From positions 11,258 to 75,257 of the forward strand of contig DAOUMD010000277.1 of NCBI GenBank assembly GCA_034412795.1: a stretch of 64,000 nt of DNA, in the 5' to 3' direction. The notes below the pieces were generated by a model. That model was not told the DNA's origin and did not search any database. It saw only the letters and a list, made by a program, of their open reading frames with translations. This stretch comes from JAUVPY01 sp034412795. Its GTDB lineage: Bacteria > Chloroflexota > Anaerolineae > 4572-78 > NAK82. Position 1 is the first letter of the stretch. Every line of letters starts with the position of its first letter. A program made the position numbers and the translations under genes. This document shows, one piece after another, positions 7,452-16,580 of this stretch.

Positions 7452-8951
7452 TCACTCACTGTCCACCTCCGCCACGACCGCCGTGGCGCTTGCCTGGGTG
7501 ATGAGCCGGCCCACGGTGGGGCTGATGTCCCGGAAGAAGAGGTTGGGGAAGAGGCCGATGACGAAAAAGAAGATGACCAGCGGCAGCAGCACCAGGATCT
7601 CGCGGGGAGTCATGTCGGTCAGGCTCTGGTTGGCCGGGTTGAGTTGGCCAAACAGGGTGCGCCGCACGGCGACCAGCAGGTACCAGGCGGCGAGCACGAT
7701 GCCGAAGGTAGCGATGGCGGCGTAGGCTACGTTCACCTGGAAGGTGCCCAGCAGGATGGTGAACTCTCCGACGAAGCCATTCATGCCCGGCAAGCCCACG
7801 GACGATAGGGCGGTAATGATGAAGAACGAGCCAAAGATGGGGACTTTGGCCCAGATGCCGCCGTAGTCTTTGAACAAGCGGGTATGGCGCCGCTCGTAAA
7901 GGACGCCGACCAGCAAGAAGAGGGCGCCGGTGCTCAGACCGTGGTTGACCATTTGCAGCACGGCGCCGCTGACGGCCTGGGGGGTCAGGGCGAAGGTGCC
8001 GAGCACGATGAAGCCCATATGGGCTACGCTGGAGTAGGCGACCAGGCTCTTGACATCCTCCTGGGCCAGCGCCACCAGAGCGCCGTAAATGATGCCGATC
8101 AGGGCCAATACGGACAGCAGGGGCGCGAAGGTCGGGACCGCCTCCGGGAACAGAGGTAGAGCAAAACGTAAATAGCCGTAGGAGCCCATCTTGAGCAGCA
8201 CGCCGGCCAGGATGACGGAGCCGGCGGTGGGCGCTTCGACGTGGGCGGCCGGCAACCAGGTGTGCAGCGGGAAGAGGGGCACTTTGACGGCGAAGGCCAG
8301 GGCAAAGGCGGCGAAGAGCCAGAGCTGCATGCCGGCCGGGATGGTGGTTTCCAACAAGATGGTCAGGTCGCTGGTACCGCCCCACATGTAGAGCACGATG
8401 GCGGCGACCAGCATCAACGCGCTGCCGGCCATGGTGAACAGGAAGAACTTGACGGCCGCGTATACCCGCCGTTCTCCACCCCAGCGGCCGATGAGCAGCG
8501 CCATAGGGATGAGGCTCGCCTCCCAGAAGAAATAGAAAAGGAAGAGATCGAGGGAGACGAAGACGCCCAGCATGGCGGTCTCCATCAGCAGCATGAGGAC
8601 CATGTACTCTTTGACCTGCTCGGTGATGGCCCGCCACGAGCTGAGCACGGCCAGGGCGCTAAGCAGCGTGGTCAACAAGACCAGGTAGAGGCTGATGCCG
8701 TCCAGGCCGACGTGGTAGCTGATGTTCAAATCAGGGATCCAGACCCTGACTTCTTCAAACTGGAAGCCGGGCTCACCGGTTGCGAAATAAAAGTAGAGGG
8801 CCAGCGACAGGACAAGGACGACTAGCGTCGTGACCAGGGCCACCCATTTCACAAGGCTTTCCCGTCCGCGGGGCAACAACGCCACGAGAATAGCCCCGGC
8901 AACGGGCAGGACGAGCAGAATAGAGAGTAATGGAACACCTAGTTGGTTCAT
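7452..8951 (-). CDS. nuoM: NADH-quinone oxidoreductase subunit M
   Basis: 499-residue antiporter-like subunit of complex I. Landmarks: YHVGLDGISLYLVLLTTLLS in the N-terminal half, FLFYFFWEASLIPMALLIGRWGG with the conserved glutamate (WEASL), AFAVKVPLFPLHTWLPAAHVEAPT with the conserved lysine, and DVKSLVAYSSVAHMGFIVLG. Length and helix count are normal. It follows nuoL after a heptamer repeat array on the same strand. The next nuo gene, nuoN, lies beyond the accessory island. Confidence 0.96.
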   Translation of the reverse strand: MNQLGVPLLSILLVLPVAGAILVALLPRGRESLVKWVALVTTLVVLVLSLALYFYFATGEPGFQFEEVRVWIPDLNISYHVGLDGISLYLVLLTTLLSALAVLSSWRAITEQVKEYMVLMLLMETAMLGVFVSLDLFLFYFFWEASLIPMALLIGRWGGERRVYAAVKFFLFTMAGSALMLVAAIVLYMWGGTSDLTILLETTIPAGMQLWLFAAFALAFAVKVPLFPLHTWLPAAHVEAPTAGSVILAGVLLKMGSYGYLRFALPLFPEAVPTFAPLLSVLALIGIIYGALVALAQEDVKSLVAYSSVAHMGFIVLGTFALTPQAVSGAVLQMVNHGLSTGALFLLVGVLYERRHTRLFKDYGGIWAKVPIFGSFFIITALSSVGLPGMNGFVGEFTILLGTFQVNVAYAAIATFGIVLAAWYLLVAVRRTLFGQLNPANQSLTDMTPREILVLLPLVIFFFVIGLFPNLFFRDISPTVGRLITQASATAVVAEVDSE

Positions 8952-8978
8952 TAGTTTGCTTCCGGTTCCAGCCTAATG

Positions 8979-9121
8979 GCGTAAAACGTATTGCGTACTG
9001 CGTACTGCGTAAAACGTAAGGCGTGATGCGTGACACTTGCGCCGCACGCAGTGCATGGGTGCGTGATGCGTGGATCGCGACGGTTACGTTTTACGTTTCA
9101 CGTTTTACGTTTTACGTTTTA
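8979..9121. repeat. Heptamer array with complementary arms between nuoL and nuoM
   Basis: Left arm: GCGTACT, GCGTAAA, ACGTAAG, GCGTGAT units; right arm from about 9084: ACGTTTT, ACGTTTC, ACGTTTT units, complementary to the ACGTAAA-type units. Period is 7 bp throughout. Confidence 0.85.
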
Positions 9122-9124
9122 CCT

Positions 9125-11101
9125 TCACTGTAAGAAAAAGTAGGCGACGATGACGATTGCGGCGAGAAACATGGCCAGGGCGTAGTGGCGGATGTAGCCG
9201 CTTTGCAGGCGCGCCAGCAACCCACCACCTTGAGCGATTAGCCGGGCGCCGCCATCTATGATGCCGTCAATCACCGCCCTATCGATCCCTCGCGCGAAGA
9301 AACGAGCCAGGGCCCAGCCAGGTCTCACCAATGCAGCATCGTACAACTCATCCACGTAGTATTTATTGGCCAATACCTTGAAGGCTAACTTGAAACGCAC
9401 GGCAAGATTGGCAGGCACATCCCGGTTGGCGACATAGAACCAGGTAGCCAGCCCTATACCTAGCAGGGCGATAATGCTCGATGCAGCAAGCAGCCCCGCC
9501 TCTAACCCGATCGAAAGATGAGCTGCTTCGCCCCCCGCTATCTCGAAGGCGGTAAAGACAGGGTGCAGCCAACTCTCAACCAGATGATCCAGGGGGAAGA
9601 TGGCGGGCAGTCCCAGCACGCCGCCGAACAGAGCCAAGACCGCGAGCAGGATGAGGGGCCAGGTCATGATCCCCCGTGCCTCGTGGGCATGGTCAAATAG
9701 CTCTTGGTCACGAGGTTTCCCAAAAAAGGCGATGAAAAGGGCGCGGAAGATGTAAAAGGCGGTCAACAGGGCGGTGAACAGGCCGACAGCATACAGAATC
9801 GGAGAGAAGTCGAAAGCTTCGGCCAGAATCTCATCCTTGGAGAAGAAGCCTGAGGTCAGTGGAAAGCCGGCCAGGGCCAGTGCACCGATCAGGAAGGTCC
9901 AGAATGTGACCGGCATTTTGCGGCGCAAGCCCCCCATACGGCGGATGTCTATCACGTCGTCCAGTGCGTGCATCACGCTGCCAGCAGCCAGGAAGAGCAA
10001 GGCCTTGAAGAAGGCGTGGGTTGTCAGGTGGAACATACCAAATATGTAATCACCGATGCCTACCGCCAGGAACATGTAACCTAGCTGGCTGATGGTGGAA
10101 TAGGCCAACACCCGCTTCAGATCGGTTTGCACCAAAGCAATCGTCGCGGCGTATAGGGCAGTGACCGCGCCGACGATGGCTACCAGCAGCGAGGTGGCCG
10201 GGGCCAGACTGTAAAGGACGTGGCTGCGGGCGATCATATAAACGCCAGCGGTGACCATGGTCGCGGCGTGGATGAGGGCCGAAACCGGCGTGGGGCCAGC
10301 CATAGCATCCGGCAACCACACGTAGAGCGGCAATTGCGCGCTCTTGCCCACCGCCCCGACGAAAAGCAGCAAGGTGATGACGGTCATGGTCGTGGTGGTG
10401 ACCTCGGGTGCCGCGCTAAACACCCCGGCGTAGTTCAGCGTGCCGAACGTGGTCCAGATCAAAAAGACACCCAGCGCAAAGCCAAAATCGCCCACCCGGT
10501 TGACGATAAAAGCCTTCTTGCCGGAATCGGAAGGGTTCAGGTTGGCGGGGATGGGCACCTCTTCGCCGTTCTTGAGCCGGATCGGCGCCTGTGGCTCGTC
10601 CTTTCGGAAGAACCAGAAGCCGATGAGCAGGTATGAGCAGACACCCACCAACTCCCAGCCGACGTACATCACCAGGTAATTGCTGGCCAACACCAGGACG
10701 AGCATGGAGACGATGAACAGGTTCATCAAGGCGAAGAAGCGGGCATAGAGACGGTCCTCCTCATGGTCCATGTAGCCGATGGAGTAGACGTGGATGAGGA
10801 AGCCCACCCCGGTGACGACCAGCACCATCAGGATCGACAGGGGGTCAGCCAGCAGGCTCATCTCCACGCGGAAGGTGCCGATGGTAATCCAGTCCCACAG
10901 CGGCACGAGCACCGCCCGGTCGTGGGGGGAGAAGGTCAGCAGATTCAAGGCTGAGAAGAGCCCGACGAGGAAGGCGAGTGCCACCACGGCCGGGCCGACG
11001 ATACTTACAAAGCCACGCCCCAGGCGACGGCCAAGCAATCCGTTGAGCAACACACCAGCTAGTGGAAAGGCGATAGCGAGCCAGATGTATTGGATGGCCA
11101 T
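9125..11101 (-). CDS. nuoL: NADH-quinone oxidoreductase subunit L
   Basis: 658-residue distal pump subunit of complex I with the long C-terminal amphipathic helix region. Conserved segments include VGWELVGVCSYLLIGFWF (catalytic glutamate), KKAFIVNRVGDFGFALG, GKSAQLPLYVWLPDAMAGPT with PVSALIHAATMVTAGVY, and KRVLAYSTISQLGYMFLAVG. It starts at an ATG after GGAGAACCT. Both flanks are heptamer repeat arrays rather than tight overlaps, unusual for a nuo operon. Confidence 0.96.
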   Translation of the reverse strand: MAIQYIWLAIAFPLAGVLLNGLLGRRLGRGFVSIVGPAVVALAFLVGLFSALNLLTFSPHDRAVLVPLWDWITIGTFRVEMSLLADPLSILMVLVVTGVGFLIHVYSIGYMDHEEDRLYARFFALMNLFIVSMLVLVLASNYLVMYVGWELVGVCSYLLIGFWFFRKDEPQAPIRLKNGEEVPIPANLNPSDSGKKAFIVNRVGDFGFALGVFLIWTTFGTLNYAGVFSAAPEVTTTTMTVITLLLFVGAVGKSAQLPLYVWLPDAMAGPTPVSALIHAATMVTAGVYMIARSHVLYSLAPATSLLVAIVGAVTALYAATIALVQTDLKRVLAYSTISQLGYMFLAVGIGDYIFGMFHLTTHAFFKALLFLAAGSVMHALDDVIDIRRMGGLRRKMPVTFWTFLIGALALAGFPLTSGFFSKDEILAEAFDFSPILYAVGLFTALLTAFYIFRALFIAFFGKPRDQELFDHAHEARGIMTWPLILLAVLALFGGVLGLPAIFPLDHLVESWLHPVFTAFEIAGGEAAHLSIGLEAGLLAASSIIALLGIGLATWFYVANRDVPANLAVRFKLAFKVLANKYYVDELYDAALVRPGWALARFFARGIDRAVIDGIIDGGARLIAQGGGLLARLQSGYIRHYALAMFLAAIVIVAYFFLQ

Positions 11102-11111
11102 AGGTTCTCCG

Positions 11112-11234
11112 ATGTTGGAAATACGTGATGCGTGAGGCGTGATACGTGATGCGTGAGGCGTGATACGCGACTGTCACGGATCACACTTCACGGATCACGC
11201 TTCACGTTTTACGTTTCACGTTTCACGTTTTACT
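11112..11234. repeat. Heptamer array with complementary arms between nuoK and nuoL
   Basis: Left arm repeats ACGTGAT, GCGTGAG, GCGTGAT with a strict 7-bp period; right arm repeats TCACGTT, TTACGTT, TCACGTT. The arms are complementary and could form a long imperfect hairpin in the nuoK-nuoL transcript. Confidence 0.85.
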
Positions 11235-11543
11235 CTATCCTTTCAAGGATGAGACATCGTCCAGGTCGGTCGTCTCGCGCAGGCGGTTCAATTCAATCAG
11301 GATGGCCAAGCCGATGGCGACCTCAACGGCAGCGACAGCCATGATCATCAAGACAAAAATCTGCCCGGTAAGCGAATCGAGATGGCGCGAGAGAGCGATG
11401 AAGGTGAGGTTGACGGCGTTCATCATCATCTCGACGCACATCAGTACGATGAGTGCGTTACGTCGGAGAAGAACGCCCCCCGCACCGATGACGAATAAAA
11501 TCGCGCCTAAGAGCAGAAACCACGAAGTTGGAACAGCAGCCAC
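11235..11543 (-). CDS. nuoK: NADH-quinone oxidoreductase subunit K
   Basis: 102 residues, three membrane helices. The conserved intramembrane glutamates of the proton pathway are visible in LIVLMCVEMMMNAVNLTF and in AVAAVEVAIGLAILI. The reading frame starts with a GTG at 11543, after GGATGATAAC, consistent with MAAVPTSWFLLLGAILFVIG as N-terminus. It follows nuoJ with a gap of about 34 bp. Confidence 0.94.
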   Translation of the reverse strand: MAAVPTSWFLLLGAILFVIGAGGVLLRRNALIVLMCVEMMMNAVNLTFIALSRHLDSLTGQIFVLMIMAVAAVEVAIGLAILIELNRLRETTDLDDVSSLKG

Positions 11544-11577
11544 GTCGTTATCATCCTCTCTGTATCACACGTCATGC

Positions 11578-12132
11578 CTATTGATCTCCTTCGCCTGATC
11601 GGCGAAGGGTCGCCCGCCAGCGCTGGCCGAGGACAACCGCCCCTATCATGCCTACCAACAAAAGGACTGAAGCCAACTCAAAAGGTAGCAGATATTTGGT
11701 AAAGAGGGCCACGCCCAGCGCCTCAGTCTGGCCAACCTCGGCGACGTGTTGGGGGGTGGCTATACCGGTGGCCCCCCCAATGAATCCCTCATACACCACG
11801 GTGCCCAACAGGGTTAACAAGACGAGGGCGATACCCACAAAAAAAGCGGTGCGCCAGTTGAACCAGTTCCTGGGCTGCATCTCACCGCCAGCCCCAAGCA
11901 ACATCACCACGAACAAGAAGAGCACCACAATGGCGCCGGCGTAGACTACGATTTGCACCATCGCAATGAACTGGGCGTTGAGCATCAGGTAGAACACAGC
12001 TAGCGACGCAAAATTTACCAGCAACGACAGCGCGCTGTAGACGGCATTACGGTTGAAAATCACGCCCAGTGCGGCCACTACCGCCGTGGCGGCCAGGACG
12101 AAAAAGAGTACCTGTTGTAACTGTACGGTCAT
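11578..12132 (-). CDS. nuoJ: NADH-quinone oxidoreductase subunit J
   Basis: 184-residue membrane subunit with five predicted helices. Typical NuoJ features are ALGVIFNRNAVYSALSLLVN and the third-helix segment QIVVYAGAIVVLFLFVVMLL, which includes the pi-bulge region of the family. I choose the ATG at 12132, preceded by GAGGAACTT, instead of the one at 12150. Upstream is a heptamer array separating it from nuoI. Confidence 0.93.
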   Translation of the reverse strand: MTVQLQQVLFFVLAATAVVAALGVIFNRNAVYSALSLLVNFASLAVFYLMLNAQFIAMVQIVVYAGAIVVLFLFVVMLLGAGGEMQPRNWFNWRTAFFVGIALVLLTLLGTVVYEGFIGGATGIATPQHVAEVGQTEALGVALFTKYLLPFELASVLLLVGMIGAVVLGQRWRATLRRSGEGDQ

Positions 12133-12138
12133 AAGTTC

Positions 12139-12240
12139 CTCAAATCTCAAATATCAAATGACAAATGACAAATGACAAATAGCAAACTGTTTCTGGGTAT
12201 TTGATATTTGTGATTTGATATTTGTCATTTGTCATTTGAT
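12139..12240. repeat. Heptamer array with complementary arms between nuoI and nuoJ
   Basis: Left arm CAAATAT, CAAATGA (three times), CAAATAG; right arm TATTTGT, GATTTGA, CATTTGT, CATTTGA. The right arm runs into the nuoI stop codon region, so the last codons of nuoI are encoded next to or within the array. Confidence 0.85.
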
Positions 12241-12741
12241 CTTCCCCCATTTCGGCTCGACCCATACCTGGTCATCGCGGATGCGGATGTGCTCGGGCTG
12301 GTGAGGTTCCAGCAACTCCTCTTGAGTGATTATCGCGTCCCAGCGATCATAGGTTGCCAGGGCAAAATCGTGCTCCAACACGATCGCCTCGGTGGGACAA
12401 GCTTCGGCACAGTAGCCACAGAAAATACAACGCAGCAAGTTGATCTCGTAAACTTCGGCATAGCGTTCGCCAGGCGAACGGCGATTCTCTTCGGTGTTCT
12501 CGCCCGAGATCACCAAGATGCAATCGGTGGGACAGGCGGCCGCACACAACGAACAACCGATGCAACGCTCCAGGCCGTTATCGTACCGCTTGAGCACGTG
12601 ACGCCCTCTGAAGCGGGGATAGACCGCCACCGGCTCGCTGGGAAACTGGTTGGTGACAGGTCGACTGAAGAGATGCTTCAGGGTAATCCACATGGCCCGT
12701 AGAATTTCTATCGAGCCACTCCAAACCTCTTTCAACATCAT
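12232..12741 (-). CDS. nuoI: NADH-quinone oxidoreductase subunit I, two [4Fe-4S] clusters
   Basis: About 169 residues when started at the ATG at 12741 (after GGGAGTGAT); the longer frame to 12813 adds residues not typical of the family. Two ferredoxin motifs, CIGCSLCAAACP and CIFCGYCAEACP, bind clusters N6a and N6b that pass electrons from NuoG toward NuoB. The N-terminal amphipathic helix (EILRAMWITLKHLFSRPVT) anchors it to the membrane arm. The gene lies between nuoH and nuoJ as in canonical nuo operons. Confidence 0.94.
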   Translation of the reverse strand: MMLKEVWSGSIEILRAMWITLKHLFSRPVTNQFPSEPVAVYPRFRGRHVLKRYDNGLERCIGCSLCAAACPTDCILVISGENTEENRRSPGERYAEVYEINLLRCIFCGYCAEACPTEAIVLEHDFALATYDRWDAIITQEELLEPHQPEHIRIRDDQVWVEPKWGKIK

Positions 12742-12860
12742 ATCACTCCCAAACGCCACTAACCAATTCTCGGTACAAAACGTAAGTCCGCCGCTGACGC
12801 ACACCTGCCCCACCGTCAGGTGCGGGTTGGGATGAGCCAGCTACGGATCAAACGACAATA

Positions 12861-13868
12861 TCACCCTAGCAACAGAACCACCACGGCCGTCACGGCCAGG
12901 TTCAACAGTGAAAGAGGCAGCAAGAACTTCCAGCAAAATCGCATCAATTGATCGTAACGGACACGAGGAAGGCTAGCACGTACCCAAATGATCAAAAAGA
13001 TCACAAGCGCCACTTTGATTACAAAATACACTATGCCCAAGGCGGGGATCTGGTGCACGAAAGGTCCATACCAGCCGCCCAAGAAAAAGGTGGTGGCCAG
13101 GGCGCTGATGGTGATCATATGGATGTATTCTGCCATAAAGAAGAGCGCGAATTTGATACCGCCGTACTCGGTAGCAAAGCCTGAGACCAGCTCGTTTTCC
13201 GTTTCCGGCAGGTCGAAGGGAGAACGACCAGCCTCGGCCAGTCCACTGATGAAATAGATAATGAAGCCAATGGGCTGCAGGAAAATAAACCATAGCGCCG
13301 CTTGAGCGTTGACGATGTCCACCAGACTAAGAGACCCGGCGATCAGCACCACACTTACCAAAACGATGCCCATAGGCAATTCATAGCTGAGCATCTGGGA
13401 ACCGGTGCGCAGCCCCCCGAGCAGCGAATATTTGTTGTTACTGCTCCACCCGGCCAGGACAATGCCATAAGTACCCAGGCTGGCAATGGCCAGGATGTAT
13501 AACAGGCCCACATTCACGTCGGTGACGTAAGGGGTGATAGTATAGCCGAAAATGGTGATCGAATCTCCACTGATCGGGATGACGGCCCAGATAACCAAGG
13601 CAGGTATGACCGCCAAAGCGGGTGCCAACACATAAACTAAACGATCCACGTGGAAGGGAATGATCTCTTCTTTGAAGACCATCTTCAGCGCATCGGCGAT
13701 GGGTTGCAGAAACCCAAAAGGCCCGGCCCGATTAGGCCCATAGCGCACCTGGAAGCGAGCAACCAGCTTGCGCTCGACGTAGCTAAGGTAGGCAAAGCCG
13801 GTCAACAAGACTACGATCAACAGCACGCTCTTGATGGCGGGAATGAGAATCAGCGAAATCCAATCCAT
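12861..13868 (-). CDS. nuoH: NADH-quinone oxidoreductase subunit H
   Basis: 335 residues, about eight helices; links the quinone site to the pump modules. Signature segments are YVERKLVARFQVRYGPNRAG with GPFGFLQPIADALKMVFKEE, ETENELVSGFATEYGGIKFA in the acidic quinone-proximal loop, and VRASLPRVRYDQLMRFCWK near the C-terminus. Length matches the family and the start ATG at 13868 lies 19 bp after the nuoG stop. Confidence 0.96.
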   Translation of the reverse strand: MDWISLILIPAIKSVLLIVVLLTGFAYLSYVERKLVARFQVRYGPNRAGPFGFLQPIADALKMVFKEEIIPFHVDRLVYVLAPALAVIPALVIWAVIPISGDSITIFGYTITPYVTDVNVGLLYILAIASLGTYGIVLAGWSSNNKYSLLGGLRTGSQMLSYELPMGIVLVSVVLIAGSLSLVDIVNAQAALWFIFLQPIGFIIYFISGLAEAGRSPFDLPETENELVSGFATEYGGIKFALFFMAEYIHMITISALATTFFLGGWYGPFVHQIPALGIVYFVIKVALVIFLIIWVRASLPRVRYDQLMRFCWKFLLPLSLLNLAVTAVVVLLLG

Positions 13869-13887
13869 CGCTTAGAAATACCTCATA

Positions 13888-16521
13888 TTATACAGTTACC
13901 TTCACCCTGCCAAATACGCGTCCCGGCCCTAAAAGTGACTCGGCGGGAAAGCCCTCCAGATTACGCGGGATGGCGAGCACGCCGTCAGGCACGGCGCCAT
14001 CAACGCGGGCAGGCAGCGCCACAGAATGGCTGTTGGCCGATACCTGGAGACGATCACCGTCTGATACACCCAATGCCAAACCATCGGCGCGGGAGAGGGC
14101 GACGTGGGGTTGTACCAGGCGGGTGCCGAGTATCTCGGCCTGGCCCAACAACGTACCAGCGTCGTAGAGTACACGTGTGGCCACCAATGTGTAACCGTCC
14201 CCGTCGGAAGGTGGAGAGGGCGGATCAACCCAGTCTAGCTCCAGCGTCAGGGCCTCATCCTCGGCCAGCGTAGGCCATTGGAGACCTTCCCGTACTTCGG
14301 CCTGGTAACTCATCCCGGCGTAAATGTAATGAGACATACGACGTGAAAGGGACACCGGTCGTACCAGTTGCTCATAGCTCATACCGGCATAGAGGGGTAT
14401 GGTGTGTGCCATCTCAGCCAGCACGCCCCCCGCGGTTGCGTAAGTCCACTCGGCGCCGAGCAGGACTGCCAAATAACGGATGATGGCCCAGTCAGGTCGA
14501 GCCGAACCGGGAACTGGTAAGGCAGGATCGAAGTGCTGGACCCATCGCTCCAGGTTTGTGAAGGTGCCATCTCGCTCAGCGACGGCGGCGGCGGGTAGTA
14601 CCACGTCGGCCTGCCGGGCCGTCTCGGTGAGGAAAAGTTCCTGCACCGCCAGAAATTCCAGCCTGTCGGGGCGAGAGACGCCTGCCAGCGGATCAGCGGC
14701 AGCAATCAATAAAGCCCGTACGCCACCCCCCAGCATCTCCTCCGCGCTCAGTCCGGGCTCTTCGAGCGGGATGTAGCCAGGCAGCCGATCGGGGGCAATT
14801 CCCAGGTCGGCCGCGCCCCGACTGTTGGCATGGGGCAGCACGGCGATGAGGCCGTTGTTGGGCCGCGCCACGAAGCCGGTCACAATGGCGAGATTAGCTA
14901 CGGCCCGGCGCAAGGCCGGGTCATTGCCCGCTTCGGGTCCAAAAAGAATGATACCGTTCTTAGCCTGGCCAAAGGCATGGGCAGCCGCCCGGATATCATC
15001 TGCGGGGATGCCAGTTAGCTCAGCGGCTTGTTCAGGCGTCCAATCTGCGACCTTGGTCTTGAGTTCCTCCAGGCCGCTTACACGCCGGGAGACGATCTCG
15101 TTGCCTGTCAGGTTGGCCTCAAAAATCGCGTGAAGCATGCCTAACAGCAGATGCGTCGCGGTGGCGTAACGATAGCGTAGGACGTGACTGGAATTCTTAT
15201 CGAGCTTGGTAGGCCGGCCACCGGCGTTGATCAACGTGGCGCCGTGCTGAGCAGCACCAGCCACGCGCAGATAAAGGATGGGGGCCTCCTCGTCCAGGTC
15301 GCTGCCTACGACCAGAATGGCCGTATCGCGCCCGACGCGACCCAGGTCAGTGCCGGTCCCCACGCCGACCGCGTAAACCATGTCGTCCTCGAAGCCGGCA
15401 CTGAGCCCTACTCGATGGTCTACGTTATGAGTCCCGATGACCTCGCGCAAGAGTTTTTGGAACAAGTAAAGGTCTTCGTTGGGCAAACGAGCCCCAGCAA
15501 TACCGCCCAGGGCATCAGGGCCGTGTGCCTCATTGACCGCAGTCAGTCGCTCGGCTACGTGTTGCAAGGCTGCGTCCCACGAGGTTTCGACCAACTTGCC
15601 GTTGCGGCGCACCAGCGGCGTCGTCAGTCGGTAAGGGCTGCCGTTGAAATGATGGCCAAAGCGCCCTTTATCGCAGATCCATATTTCGTTGACCACTTCA
15701 TTCTGGCGAGGCATCACACGTGTGATCCCGCCCTGTCGCGTGCCGAGCACCGTGTTGCAGCCAACACCGCAGTGATTGCACAAGCCCGGCACGTCGGTCA
15801 ACTCCCAGGGACGCGCCCGGAAACGGAAATCGCGGGAGGTCAGCGCGCCGACGGGACAAATGTCAGTGGTGTTGCCGGAGTAATGGCTGTCGAAAGCCGG
15901 ATCGGAATAGCTGACGATCATCGCGTCGCGTCCCCGGTTCTCAATGGCCAGGACCGGGTCGTGGGCGATTTCACTCTGAAAGCGGGTACAGCGAGCGCAC
16001 AGGATGCAACGTTCCTGATCCAGCACAATCAGGTCCCCCAGTGGGTAGCGCTTGGCGGCGTGATGTTTGCTGTCGTGGTCGAAACGGCTGGCCCCGGGGC
16101 CATAGCGGTAGGTGAGGTCCTGCAACGGACATTCGCCGCCCTTGTCGCATATGGGACAGTCCAGGGGATGGCTGGTCAGCAAGAGTTCCAATATTGCTTT
16201 GCGGTCGGCAGCTATCTCCTCGCTATCGGTGATAACGACCAAGCCCTCAGAAACGGGCATGGTGCATGCAGTCTGGGGCTTGGGGAACCAGCGGACGAGC
16301 GGCTTTCCATCGCCATCGAGCTGGGGTTGGCCAGTCGTGCGGTCCACCAGCGGCGTGGCGACGGTCACCAGACACATGCGGCACATGCCCACCGACTCCA
16401 GCTTGGGGTGGTAACAAAAGACGGGAATCTCTATACCTATTTGCTTGGCCGCTTCGACGATGAGGGTTCCCTTGGGAACGGTAACCTGGCGGCCGTCAAT
16501 GGTTAGGCTGACACTCTCCAT
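13888..16521 (-). CDS. nuoG: NADH-quinone oxidoreductase subunit G
   Basis: 877-residue iron-sulfur subunit of the peripheral arm. In order: [2Fe-2S] ferredoxin domain with CYHPKLESVGMCRMC, the HPLDCPICDKGGECPLQ motif, CILCARCTRFQ, the extra cluster motif LCNHCGVGC, then a molybdopterin-oxidoreductase-like domain (ETSWDAALQHVAERL onward) and a C-terminal molydopterin-dinucleotide-binding-like domain. The enzyme does not need Mo cofactor for activity; the fold is inherited. The ATG at 16521 follows AAGGATAAGTA. The long antisense frame over this gene is a shadow. Confidence 0.95.
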   Translation of the reverse strand: MESVSLTIDGRQVTVPKGTLIVEAAKQIGIEIPVFCYHPKLESVGMCRMCLVTVATPLVDRTTGQPQLDGDGKPLVRWFPKPQTACTMPVSEGLVVITDSEEIAADRKAILELLLTSHPLDCPICDKGGECPLQDLTYRYGPGASRFDHDSKHHAAKRYPLGDLIVLDQERCILCARCTRFQSEIAHDPVLAIENRGRDAMIVSYSDPAFDSHYSGNTTDICPVGALTSRDFRFRARPWELTDVPGLCNHCGVGCNTVLGTRQGGITRVMPRQNEVVNEIWICDKGRFGHHFNGSPYRLTTPLVRRNGKLVETSWDAALQHVAERLTAVNEAHGPDALGGIAGARLPNEDLYLFQKLLREVIGTHNVDHRVGLSAGFEDDMVYAVGVGTGTDLGRVGRDTAILVVGSDLDEEAPILYLRVAGAAQHGATLINAGGRPTKLDKNSSHVLRYRYATATHLLLGMLHAIFEANLTGNEIVSRRVSGLEELKTKVADWTPEQAAELTGIPADDIRAAAHAFGQAKNGIILFGPEAGNDPALRRAVANLAIVTGFVARPNNGLIAVLPHANSRGAADLGIAPDRLPGYIPLEEPGLSAEEMLGGGVRALLIAAADPLAGVSRPDRLEFLAVQELFLTETARQADVVLPAAAVAERDGTFTNLERWVQHFDPALPVPGSARPDWAIIRYLAVLLGAEWTYATAGGVLAEMAHTIPLYAGMSYEQLVRPVSLSRRMSHYIYAGMSYQAEVREGLQWPTLAEDEALTLELDWVDPPSPPSDGDGYTLVATRVLYDAGTLLGQAEILGTRLVQPHVALSRADGLALGVSDGDRLQVSANSHSVALPARVDGAVPDGVLAIPRNLEGFPAESLLGPGRVFGRVKVTV

Positions 16522-16580
16522 TACTTATCCTTGGGCAAATCGATAAACTCGTCCAACGAGCAGGCCACACAAGTCCGTGC

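Noticed and set aside
7456..8637. 393-codon frame on the minus strand overlapping nuoM
   Set aside because: Alternative frame of nuoM with Arg/Pro/His-rich composition; nuoM itself is complete with its family motifs.
15184..16506. 440-codon open frame on the plus strand
   Set aside because: Entirely antisense to nuoG, which has all expected cofactor motifs; the antisense translation has no recognisable domain and reflects GC-rich codon structure.
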